This document shows, piece by piece, positions 24,001-30,875 of a stretch of DNA of 64,000 bases. Origin of the DNA: Haliclona indistincta (lineage: Eukaryota > Porifera > Demospongiae > Haplosclerida > Chalinidae); the NCBI GenBank assembly GCA_964017065.1, contig OZ024788.1, positions 6,508,087 through 6,572,086 of the forward strand, in the 5' to 3' direction. Positions within the stretch are counted from its first letter, which is position 1, and each line of letters begins with the position of its first letter. Both the position numbers and the translations under genes were made by a program. The notes beneath the pieces are model-generated. The model had not been told where the DNA came from, searched no databases, and was given only the letters and a program-made list of their open reading frames with translations.

Positions 24001-26000
24001 ATCATTTTGATCCTCTATCCTTACTGAATCTTATGCTTCATATGGCTTCTTGTCAGATGACACTCACGTGACAGAAATTTCAGAGACAGGCAGCTATTTG
24101 AAAAAACACGTTAGGGAGCGAATCTCAGGGACTACTGATAGTTAAGCTCTGTTATCGCTGCATTGAAGTTTTCACCTCGTATGCTTATCTGTTGGCAGCG
24201 AGATTGGTCCCAATCAGTGCTACATCGGCAGCAGAGAGCAGAAGTTGACCGTTCACGACGAGCTTAACGTTAGAGACAGGAATTCCAGTTCTACTGGTAG
24301 TTAAGCTCTAAGACTTCATGACTGCTATGCTAAAACATTAATCATGAAATTAGATCTCACCTAGCGTCTCTAGAAGCATATACGGCGACAAGCGCGACTT
24401 CACTTTGCGAGAAAGCAGGTTTTTGGCGGCCATTTTGTCAGGTCCAATGTATTGTTGCTATTGACGTGACGTCATACATTCCTAACATTAATTCACTCTC
24501 TTCGTGTGGAACACTGTAAGTGTATTTGAGAACACACTAGCAAACACTGCGAGAATTGGTAACAGATCATGTCATACAATCGGAATACTTAATGAGATCA
24601 TCCAGAATGTGTCACCTGCCGTGGCATTGAATCGTGTAAAGCACACTTTTTCAAGATAGTGCACACTCGTCGGCGCGTCAGCCTAGCACAAGAACGCGAA
24701 GGCCAAGCGGCGGGCATGACAACATTTAGACCACTCTCGGCAGTGCATTATGCAATTCAAAGCACTTGGGTGTGTCAATAACGATCTTGAGTGTTGACAA
24801 TGCACTGCCTTTGGTACGTGCATTAGTACACGTTCTTGTCCATTATTGGCCACGCCTCATGCTTTAAATCGCGCAATGCTCCACCAAGAGTGATTTTAAT
24901 CTTTGCAAACTGGTTATATTTGGTTATACACCTGTCAAATGTTTAAAGCAGTTTTTTCTTGCCTTTTGGGAATAAAGAGTTAATTGTTCTACTACACAGT
25001 CACACTTGCATGTACTTTGTAATCTATTTTAGTCTATTAATAATTTATTATTCACAGGTGTTAAGCGTGACTCACTGGTGCCATGTGATATTGCACTAAA
25101 GCTGCTGAATACCATAAAGAAGCCAATAGCTGTACTGTCTATTGCTGGACCAATCAAGACAGGGAAGTCCTATATCCTGTCACGTTTTCTGGGTGATCTT
25201 GAAGCATTTCAGATTGGCCATACTGTACGTGCCTGTACTAAAGGAATATGGATGAGCACTAGTGTACTAGAGTGCGACGAATTCTGTGTTGTTCTTCTCG
25301 ACACTGAAGGAATTGATGCTGTGAATGATCAAGCCACCAATGATGCTATGATTCTAGTAACTGCACTTCTACTGAGCTCTTACTTCATCTACAACTCTCA
25401 ATATGTACCGCTTAACACTGATTTAGAGAAAATGAGGTGATTTAGACTATGATATGAATAATTCTCTTTGATGTAATGAGGTATCCAAATTCGCGTATTT
25501 ACCTGGTGTGTGGGCGGGTGTTAAAAACATGGCGCCGCCACGCCCTAGGCAGCAAAATAAGCGCCGTTTATCACGCTATTTGCATCTTCTGTGCCGTTTC
25601 GGGTAGCTTGCTGGTAAACAGTGCTAGTTTTCGTCCAGGTAAATCAAAATCATACCCTCGGTTTTCGATGCATATGTGAATTTGGATTCCTTGGGCTTCG
25701 CCCTCGGTATCCAAATTCCCATATACACCTCTACCTCGGTGTATAACCTACATACATGTATATACTAGATTGTTATACATGTATTCAAGTATGTGGTATA
25801 AAACCACTACATTTGATGGCATATAATTAGAGGTTAATTTTCATAAGGTTCCAATATTGGCACTTTGAAGATCAAAAGAACTGACTTGTGATCATTTAAT
25901 TTGTTGGTGATGTGTGCAATAATCTCTGTCTGTAGTGCTTATGTGTGCCTAGCCAAGCTAGCCATGAGATGGCAGGAAATCAACATAGTAGACTTCAGAA
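6054..26000 (+). CDS. Death-domain protein with GBP-type GTPase domain, partial gene model
   Basis: Exons: 6054-6075, 6133-6429, 25058-25436, 25936-26000. Phases agree at every join (1, 1, 2), and all sites are GT-AG. Residues about 9-95 resemble a death domain: WKSLASGLRV, then LQELISRWV, then WVMLIDAVKMC and VAQELA in the usual six-helix spacing. The third exon is a guanylate-binding-protein G domain: P-loop GPIKTGKSY, then TKGIWM, then LLDTEGID. The fourth exon starts the next GBP helix (EKM-SAYVCLAKLA at the join) and ends in phase 1 with no later exon found. GBPs are dynamin-like GTPases of cell-autonomous immunity; death domains assemble signalling platforms, so an immune sensor is a reasonable inference. 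The intron of about 18.6 kb is full of transposons and unlike the short introns elsewhere, so two separate partial genes, or a gene broken by repeats, remain possible. Domain calls are firm; the fusion is moderate. Confidence 0.55.
6496..7543. mobile_element. TIR element with TAAGGGAGGG ends
   Basis: Left end TAAGGGAGGGTGGGGTAATT and right end (complement) TAAGGGAGGGCGGGGTAATT form about 30-base inverted repeats. A clear TSD was not found. It contains a nested Mutator-like MITE at 6751-7317. The ORF at 7166-7378 (minus) spans the nested element and is not a gene. Related TACGGAATTACCCCC motifs recur near 35940 and 36120. Confidence 0.55.
6751..7317. mobile_element. Mutator-like MITE, nested
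   Basis: Ends TAGCCTCGTCCCCAGGCCC and, on the other strand, TAGTCTGGTCCCCAGCCC. They resemble the element at 452-1038. Flanking 9-mers GGTACAAGG and AGTACAGGC match at six positions, so the duplication is worn. Size 567 bases. Confidence 0.55.
7677..8150. mobile_element. Diverged relative of the TTAA-flanked MITE
   Basis: Shares the order of several blocks with the TTAA MITE, for example CCCACTTC-GAACTGAAGCC, GCGACCTCGTC and a terminal GTCATTAGGGGTTAA, but with much lower identity. It is an older subfamily. Ends are approximate. Confidence 0.5.
8193..8779. mobile_element. piggyBac-like MITE, copy 3
   Basis: Nearly full-length copy ending TTAAAGGG before TTAA at 8780-8783. The left terminal CCC is altered. 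Internal sequence closely matches copies 1 and 2. ORFs inside it (8264-8527, 8333-8602) recur in every copy and are not genes. Confidence 0.75.
8821..8867 (+). pseudogene. Fragment of a death-domain exon (3' end)
   Basis: Matches 6382-6429, the last 48 bases of the death-domain exon, with a few differences. The following bases resemble the start of that exon's intron, but the splice donor GT has become AT. It is a relic of a second copy of the gene, followed by unrelated sequence. Confidence 0.65.
8947..9009. repeat. Perfect 22-bp hairpin
   Basis: Arms 8947-8968 and 8988-9009 are exact reverse complements separated by 19 bases. A second small inverted repeat (ATGCCACG...CGTGGCAT) follows at once. 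These look like the structured end of a small mobile element; no gene is present from 8870 to 9450. Confidence 0.6.
9453..10372. repeat. Insertion in an older repeat; includes TTAA-flanked palindrome 10217-10365
   Basis: The flanking sequence (AGCACAGTAGTGAGC... before, TACACAGAAGCAACGC... after) is continuous at 15040-15130, so about 920 bases were inserted here. Inside, 10217-10365 is a 149-base inverted repeat (AGCACCGCTC...GAGCGGTGCT) flanked by TTAA at 10213-10216 and 10366-10369. No protein is recognisable. Confidence 0.5.
10529..11108. mobile_element. piggyBac-like MITE, copy 4 (diverged)
   Basis: Begins CCTTTAATTACTAAG after TTTA and ends AAAGGG before TTAA (11109-11112). It is more diverged than the other copies. 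It lies inside a LINE 3' end, which dates it after the LINE. Confidence 0.7.
11143..11804. mobile_element. Second TTAA-flanked (piggyBac-like) element
   Basis: A 662-base element with TIR GGTGACGG(G/C)TAACAGTT at both ends and TTAA at 11139-11142 and 11805-11808. An internal hairpin near 11200-11262 (ACTCTAACCGCGAA and complement) is conspicuous. No transposase. The ORFs at 11403-11732 and 11516-11722 overlap on opposite strands and resemble nothing. Confidence 0.8.
11850..12960. repeat. Composite repeat copy A, with insertion at 12107-12584
   Basis: Matches 16135-19213 once the insertions there are removed. Copy A carries its own insert at 12107-12584, flanked by the 9-base duplication AGCATAAGT (12098-12106 and 12585-12593). 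Its left end is TAGTCTGGCAG, as in the Mutator-like MITEs; its right end is poorly matched. Confidence 0.65.
12621..12945. mobile_element. Foldback MITE, copy A
   Basis: Two arms of about 160 bases (12621-12780 and 12790-12945) are near-perfect inverted repeats around a short centre with GTTAATTTAGGGAGG. The same element, broken by two later insertions, is at 16716-19213. Confidence 0.8.
13082..13217 (+). other. Possible orphan first coding exon
   Basis: An ATG opens 45 codons (MAEKFVTRPLILPSTGK and onward) ending at a plausible GT donor in phase 1. Composition looks coding and Pro/Leu/Ser-rich, but I do not recognise it, and no matching second exon was found before 14480. It could be the start of a gene whose rest is lost in repeats, or chance. 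Confidence 0.25.
13218..14479. other. Repeat-derived spacer, no gene
   Basis: A segment near 13350-13430 (TCATCGAACCTTAGCGGCAAGA...) recurs at 15245-15330 and inverted near 16000-16060. The overlapping ORFs at 13884-14195 and 14077-14277 lie on opposite strands and have no family features. Confidence 0.4.
14480..14688 (+). pseudogene. THAP zinc-finger exon, decayed
   Basis: The reading NCTNRDVKETREKGVQF fits the Cys-x-Asn and Gly-Val-x-Phe start of a THAP DNA-binding domain. About 100 bases later, in another frame, STRICSEHF is the conserved C-terminal Cys-His pair. A good GT donor (GGTAAGT) follows at 14689. A 32-base unit around that motif is duplicated (14619 and 14651). Frameshifts and the duplication make it non-functional. 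THAP domains occur in P-element-type transposases as well as host factors; which one this was cannot be told. Confidence 0.65.
14700..15626. other. Repeat-derived spacer, no gene
   Basis: 15037-15160 matches the two sides of the insertion site at 9418-9452 and 10373-10450. 15245-15330 repeats the 13350 segment. The two ORFs at 15351-15608 and 15376-15558 overlap on opposite strands and lack family features. Confidence 0.4.
15627..15920. mobile_element. Mutator-like MITE with exact 9-bp TSD
   Basis: A 294-base element with about 90-base inverted arms beginning TAGTCTAGCA and flanked by exact 9-mers AGTGTGTAC (15618-15626, 15921-15929). No coding capacity. Confidence 0.88.
16158..16464. mobile_element. 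Mutator-like MITE
   Basis: A 307-base element, ends TAGTTTCACACGC and (complement) TAGTCTCGCACGC, with about 50-base arms. Flanks GCCACTAGC (16149-16157) and GCCACTGGC (16465-16473) match at eight of nine positions. It interrupts composite repeat copy B; copy A (near 11899-11910) lacks it. Confidence 0.82.
16770..18397. mobile_element. hAT-like non-autonomous element
   Basis: Ends CAGTGGCGTATCTAGG at both termini, flanked by exact 8-mers GGTACATG (16762-16769 and 18398-18405), as expected for hAT. The 1.6-kb body carries no transposase. The ORFs at 17515-17958 and 17587-18225 include unrelated sequence and a tetranucleotide array and are not credible genes. Confidence 0.88.
17950..18213. repeat. 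Tetranucleotide microsatellite (GATA)n-(GACT)n-(GATT)n
   Basis: About 56 GACT units bounded by short GATA and GATT runs, within the hAT-like element. Translated on the minus strand it gives an artificial Ser-Gln-Ser-Val protein in all frames. Confidence 0.95.
18530..19066. mobile_element. piggyBac-like MITE, copy 5
   Basis: TTAA at 18526-18529 and 19067-19070 flank CCCTTTAA...TTAAAGGG. It sits in the centre of the foldback element, splitting its TTAATTTAGGGAGG core. It is slightly shorter than copies 2 and 3 through an internal deletion near 18945. Confidence 0.85.
19217..19390 (+). mobile_element. LINE fragment
   Basis: Encodes CYLSRAANSLFSTFPKIGP, the same segment as the LINE at 2600-2680 but on the plus strand, followed by a degraded continuation. 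It is a short relic next to the foldback element. Confidence 0.75.
19401..23095. repeat. Tandem-repeat element with GCCTCG hairpins
   Basis: Opens with two copies of ATGCCTCGGTGGGCGGAGCC...GAGGCAT (19406 and 19455). Then come units of about 525 and 660 bases that share, for example, TGATTGGCTTCTGATTGCAT near 19878, 20400 and 21060, and GCATCTGCAGTTGCTGTG. The last unit is split by the palindrome at 21616-22818 and resumes to about 23095. An inverted copy lies at 34590-35533. The small ORFs with CICSCC repeats are shadows of the repeated unit. No transposition protein is seen. Confidence 0.7.
21616..22818. mobile_element. 1.2-kb near-perfect palindrome (inverted dimer), TA-flanked
   Basis: Arms of about 555 bases (21616-22170 and 22263-22818) are almost identical reverse complements around a spacer of about 90 bases. 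Termini are CAGTGGACCACACGAAGAG, flanked by TA, as in Tc1/mariner-type insertion. Each arm corresponds to the whole monomer at 23912-24516. The same 82-codon ORF appears on both strands purely because of the symmetry. Confidence 0.85.
23107..23242. repeat. Inverted repeat with hammerhead-like core
   Basis: Arms GTAAAACGTTTTTGAACTGAG (left, from 23107) and CTCAGTTCGAAACGTTTTAC (right, to 23242) enclose a second inverted pair (TTACAAAAATGAATAACTAA). The right arm contains CTGATGA (23212-23218) and GAAAC (23232-23236), the spacing of a hammerhead ribozyme core. The duplication as a palindrome argues for a retroelement-end relic; catalysis is unproven. Confidence 0.45.
23912..24516. mobile_element. 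Monomer of the TA-flanked TIR element
   Basis: A 605-base element with ends CAGTGTTCCACACGAAGAGAG, flanked by TA (23910-23911, 24517-24518). Internal blocks match the palindrome arms in the same order, at lower identity. Immediately upstream (about 23765-23905) is half of an old pogo-like MITE of the kind seen intact at 63217-63378. Confidence 0.75.
25441..25935. repeat. Intron of the GBP model with GGTATCCAAATTC repeat
   Basis: A segment at 25480-25745 has inverted GGTATCCAAATTC/GAATTTGGATTCC motifs, followed by CCCATATACACC-type sequence that is also found at 62137-62165 in a CTR9 intron. No exon beyond those listed is evident. Confidence 0.45.
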
Positions 26001-28320
26001 GTGAGTCTGAAAAGAGCCAAGTGGCATAACCTTTTTGAACGCGTGCTCGTTACTACCCAACATGCATGCACAAAGCTGGCCTGAGTATGCATGTGCGAAG
26101 CCAGGCTACCTACCATAGAGGTATTCGCCATGCCATTTTTCCTGACGTGGTGGGAGAGAGGAAGCTGTGTCTCCCATCCACCCCACTAGGTATGGTTAAC
26201 TCTATTCTTATTGTCCGTTCAGTCCATATATTTGCCGCCAGTGCTATATATCTTGATGCACACCCTAGAGCCAATGAATCCATTTAATGTTGGATATACA
26301 TGTACACACTGGTGGTCAAAGGCACTTATTAGGGAGACACGGTAGTGTCTCCCTATGTAGGGTTGAACGAGAAAACAAGATGGCGGCTACATACAATGTA
26401 TTAGCGTTCAAACGCTGATATTTCGCCTGGTGATGAATTTTATACGTCCAAAGACACTTAAATCTGCTATCTGGCGTTGCCCCATCTTACAGTAGCAAGG
26501 AGATTGCTCGATATTGTTACTAAAGTGACGAACCTGGAAACGGTGAAAATCGAGTTTCGTCATCTTCGTTTTCTTCTTTCTTCTTCTTTCTTTCTTCCAC
26601 TCGCCTAGCACCTTTACGTGAGCAGTGCCGAGACCAAAACACCCACGAACAGTCGTGAAATTCTCCTGGCATGTGCCTTTTGAACTTAGTTTTTAGTGAA
26701 ATGGCGATATAAATTCCGCGATTTCTCGATCGTGATCCATTGTCAGCTAAGTGTTAGACTCCATTAATAATTATAGTGATTGCGCAATACGCACGTGACC
26801 AAGCTGTGGTTAGCGCACGTGACCAAGCACAAGCTTTGGTATCACCACGCCGTATAGATCACGGAGAACACATTATTTGTCTGGAGTCTTCGAAGAACGG
26901 TAAGCTAGCAAGTGCAGAATCACCATTCTGCCTTGCCAGATAATTATAACCGCCGTAAACAAGTGTGAGCGGGGCTCGTATGCACTGTGTTCATGCATGC
27001 GTAGGCGAGCTGATATCTACAGCATAAGAATTATTTAGCTACAAGTTTAAAATTGTAAATAATAAAGAAAAGCCATCAACAGCAGGAAAACCAAACCAAT
27101 GATGGAAACAAAGATGGCACAGTAATTACATGATATTGAACTATACTTCACTGAAAAAGAAAAAAAGGACACAAACAAGAAAATTAAAAAGATTTCTATC
27201 GAAATCAAAAGGATGTAGGGTTGTGAAATCTACCACTGGTCAACAATGTAAACTAACAAGGAACAAGCATGGAATGGTAACACGATTGACTTGCTAACAG
27301 ACCATAGATCCCTACATCAGTGGCTGCTGTAGTTGACTATAGCTAGTTCAGCTTAGCTTGTTGCTGTTGACTGACACCTGACGTGCATTCAGCTTGTGAC
27401 AGCTTATGTACAGCCACTGATGTAGGGATCTATGGTCTGTTAGCAAGTCAATCGTGTTACCATTCCATGCTTGTTCCTTGTTAGTTTACATTGTTGACCA
27501 GTGGTAGATTTCACAACCCTACATCCTTTTGATTTCGATAGAAATCTTTTTAATTTTCTGAATACTTTGCACGCGAGAAGCCAAAAATTATAAATTAGAC
27601 CACAGTTAAGTGATGTTGACCAATCAGGTTGCGTAGCTACAGGTCTCTAAATCTTATAATGGAATCCCGCCACTGCCGCGACCTCATAATGAAATCCCAC
27701 CACACAGCGCAGATTACGATTTTATGTGCGGAGTTCTACTGAATGACTGAAAAATCCAGTTCTACTGAAAGATCCAGTTTCATCATCTTCCTTTGCCTAG
27801 CGCTAGCCTAGTGCCTTAACGTGAGCAGTGCCCAAGACGAAACACCTAAGAACAGTCATGAAATTCTCCTGGCAGGTGCCTTTTGAACTTCATTTTTAAC
27901 GAACGGTGATATAAATTCCACAATTTCTCGATCGCGATCTGTTGTCAGCTAAGTGCTAGACATCATCTTGTGATTGCGTAATACGCACGTGACCAGTCAC
28001 ACGAGTAAGACTCTTCCGACTCAATCGTCACTGTATAGTGAGCGCATATTGGAGTCTGGAGTCTTCGATGGACTGGTCAGTAACTAACCAGTGTAGGATC
28101 ATCACTCTACAGCTTGCTAGGCAATAGACCTGGAAATTGCAGTCTGCAGAAGTGGGCGGGGCTCGTATGTACAGAGCTAAATCTAGAGTCTGGAACAGCT
28201 CAGTGACTAAGCTTGTGTAGTATCATCACTCTGCAGCTGCTGCTTGCCAGCTATCATTGGTACAGAAATCTCAGCAGGAGTAGGGTGAGGCTCGTATACA
28301 TAGGTCATAACATGCTTGGG
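26001..28320. repeat. Duplicated roughly 0.5-kb segments around a foldback element
   Basis: Segments at about 26600-26990 and 27790-28160 are diverged direct copies (shared CGTGAGCAGTGCC, GAAATTCTCCTGGCA, GCGATATAAATTCC, CGCACGTGACC). Between them, 27179-27560 is a foldback element. No coding exon was recognised, so the continuation of the GBP model is not found here. Confidence 0.55.
27179..27560. mobile_element. Foldback MITE
   Basis: Arms 27179-27326 and 27411-27560 are near-perfect inverted repeats, ending AGAAAATTAAAAAGATTTC, around an 84-base spacer. There is no coding capacity. Confidence 0.8.
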
Positions 28321-29432
28321 AAGCTATAGACCCTATTCAATGACGTAATAATTGCGTGGTTTTATCTTAGAAACAAGCGTAAACGTTGCTAGGTCGCCAT
28401 TTTGCGGGGAAAAGGCGGGGTAGTACAAAATCAGTACAAGTGGCTGTTAGCGCTGCAGATATCTCTGTGATCTCGTCAAATGAGGAGTCTGGATATTACC
28501 AGCAGTTACCAGAGAGCGCAAGGAAGAGATATGCAGAAAAGTTAGATATGATTGCCTTCTCGTGCGATCCATATGCTAAGCATAGTTCACACAAGTGGTC
28601 GAAGGCCAGCACGAAATGGCCAGAGATCGAGTACCCAGACGTCTATAACTATCTGGTGAACACTCCTAGCCCTTACACAAAAGAAGAAATGAAGGCCTAC
28701 AAAAGCTTGGAAGAATACAAATATTTTGTTGACGGCTGGGTAGAGAAAGTTCTTGTCCAGCATGGAGGTTCGACTCCCGACGGCGATGAAGTTGCTGTGG
28801 TAATTGCGAGCATGAGACACTCACAAAAGCTATCAGCCACACCGGTAAAGCCATGGATCGCTGCGCTGCACAATGGAAAGTTAGTGTGTGCTTACTGCAC
28901 GTGCATGGCAGGACTCGGCGAGGCATGTTCTTACATTGCAGCTGTTCTTTTCGCCATGGAGGCAAACACACGTGACGATATCGTAACAGCCTCTTGTGTA
29001 CTTCTGAACTGTGTGCATGGTTGCCACCTAGCATTGGTAGAAATTTCAAGTACGCTACAGCATCTGATATGGATTTCACCACTCCAGACTCAAAACGAGT
29101 ACGACAGCACAGCCTCATGACAACTCCAAGTATTGACAAGGCTAGTGCAACCAGCAGTAGTAGTACTACCACTACTGATCCAGCTAGTACTAGTAGAAAG
29201 AGCTCGAAGAAAACATTACCGGAACCACCAAGTGATGCTGAGCTGGAACAAGGAGCTGTCTCAATGTGGGAAACCAGTCTTGCTGTCTTTAGTACCTGGT
29301 TATTCTGAAGCCTATGTTCCAGCTAGTACAACTGGTTCTCTACCACTTCCACTTACCGAGGTGTTTCAAAAAGATATGCTAGAATCGAGCTATCCTGAAG
29401 TACTGAAGGTTTGCAGTGCAGTATTTGATACT

Positions 29433-30350
29433 TATAGTGGCCGAGACGGTCGTTTGTCGCCGCTGACTGTCGATATTAGTTTTAGCACCGCCCATAGCAG
29501 TTTTAACACCGCCCATAGCAGTTTTAACACCGTAGATAGCAGTTTAACACCGTCAATAGCAGTTTAACACCGTCGATAGCAGTTTAACACCGTCGATAGC
29601 AGTTTGACACCGTCGATTGCAGTTTGACACCGTCGATAGCAGTTGTGGTCTCGCACTAGAAACTACTAAACCCAAGACCCTAAAAACCTTCGCCTAACGG
29701 CGCCCAGTATGGACCTAACGGCGCCCAGTAGTTCGCCTAACGTGCCAGCTAAAATAGTACTGGGCTAAGTCTCGCGGGCCAGGCCTGACTTTTGGAGTAA
29801 GGTCTGGAGACTCTCGACAGGTTTTCGTGTGCACGGGAATGCAATTATTGTGCAATATCACGTGCTCTAAAAATCATTAAGATGGCGCAGCTCTGCTTGC
29901 TTTGTAAATGTGAGGCAGCAAAGAAGACCAGAAGGCGGCTCTCTGAGAGTCTACTTCCAGCTTTGCGTACTGCACATCGCGTTGCTTGGCCTGATCGTGG
30001 CTGACTTCGATTCTGTGCGCACAAATTTAACCATTATTGCGCAATTTCACGTGACCTCTGCAATCTGATTGGCGGCACCAAGATTTTGGTGCTGCACACG
30101 AAAACCTGCCAAGAGTCTGGCCCGCGAGACTAGTACTGGGCGCCGTTAGGTCCATACTGGCAGCCGTTAGGCGAAGGTTTTTAGGGTCTTGGGTTTAGTA
30201 GTTTCTAGTGCGAGACCACGACTGCTATCGACGGTGTCAAACTGCAATCGACGGTGTCAAACTGCTATCGACAGTGTTAAAACTGCTATGGGCGGTGCTA
30301 AAACTAATATCGACAGTCAGCGGCGACAAACGACCGTCTCGGCCACTATA
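29433..30350. mobile_element. Foldback element inserted in the YqaJ gene, 6-bp TSD
   Basis: Ends TATAGTGGCCGAGACGG at both sides, flanked by GATACT (29427-29432, 30351-30356). Arms contain four to eight copies of an about 20-base unit (CAGTTTAACACCGTCGATAG). Removing it rejoins the host reading frame exactly at the duplicated GATACT. It is itself split by the Mutator-like MITE 29766-30132. Confidence 0.85.
29766..30132. mobile_element. Mutator-like MITE, nested, exact 9-bp TSD
   Basis: A 367-base element with ends TAAGTCTCGCGGGCCAG and (complement) TAGTCTCGCGGGCCAG. Flanking 9-mers GTACTGGGC at 29757-29765 and 30133-30141 are identical. Confidence 0.87.
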
Positions 30351-30875
30351 GATACTATCACTGTAACAAAAGAGCAGGCTAGGAAGAAACTGAAAAGCAG
30401 AGCAAGTCAAAAGTCTGGTTTAGGCACTGAGCTGGTCGAGTAACTCCATCAAGGTTCAAGGCTGCAGCTCATACCAACCCTGATAATCCATCTCAGTCAC
30501 TCATCAAGGAAATTTGCTACCCAACAAGCCACAAGGTCTATTCTGAGGCTATCACATGGGGACAGAAGAACGAAGAAGTTGCTCGTGCAATGTACCATTC
30601 GTTCATGAAGGAAAAACACTCAAACTTCTTACTTACCTCGAGTGGTTTGGTGGTACATCCAGACTATCCCTACCTTGGTGCGTCTCCTGATGGTATTGTG
30701 AAGTGTCGCTGCTGTACTGGTACAGGTGTACTTGAGATAAAGTGCCCCTTTCACTGCAAAATGCAATCTTTCATCGAGCCAAGTAACAACAAGGATTTCT
30801 GTTTGAAGGTTGGTGAAGATGGCTCTTGGGAATTGAATGCACAACATGTATACTATTACAAAGTGCAAGCTCAGA

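Larger units (their letters stand above)
28386..30875 (+). pseudogene. SWIM zinc-finger / YqaJ exonuclease-like gene, broken
   Basis: The first part (28386-29000) has the family signature YTKEEMKAYKSLEEYKYFV, then a SWIM-type Cys motif CTCMAGLGEACSY in which the final His is Tyr. After a frameshift near 28990 it continues to about 29260, shifts again and reads LLSLVPGYSEAYVP and LPLPLTEVF to 29432. The foldback element 29433-30350 is inserted there. Coding resumes at 30351 (TVTKEQARKKL), then has a one-base shift and a stop near 30415-30440, followed by the YqaJ nuclease core: YLGASPDGIVKCRCC and GVLEIKCPF, with the Asp and Glu-x-Lys metal-binding residues. YqaJ is a lambda-exonuclease-type fold. 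Multicopy proteins of this plan are common in cnidarians and sponges; their role is unknown to me. The true 5' end was not found. Confidence 0.8.

Noticed and set aside
23648..24010. 120-codon ORF
   Set aside because: Spans the boundary between an old pogo-like MITE and the 23912 element, so it is a chance fusion.
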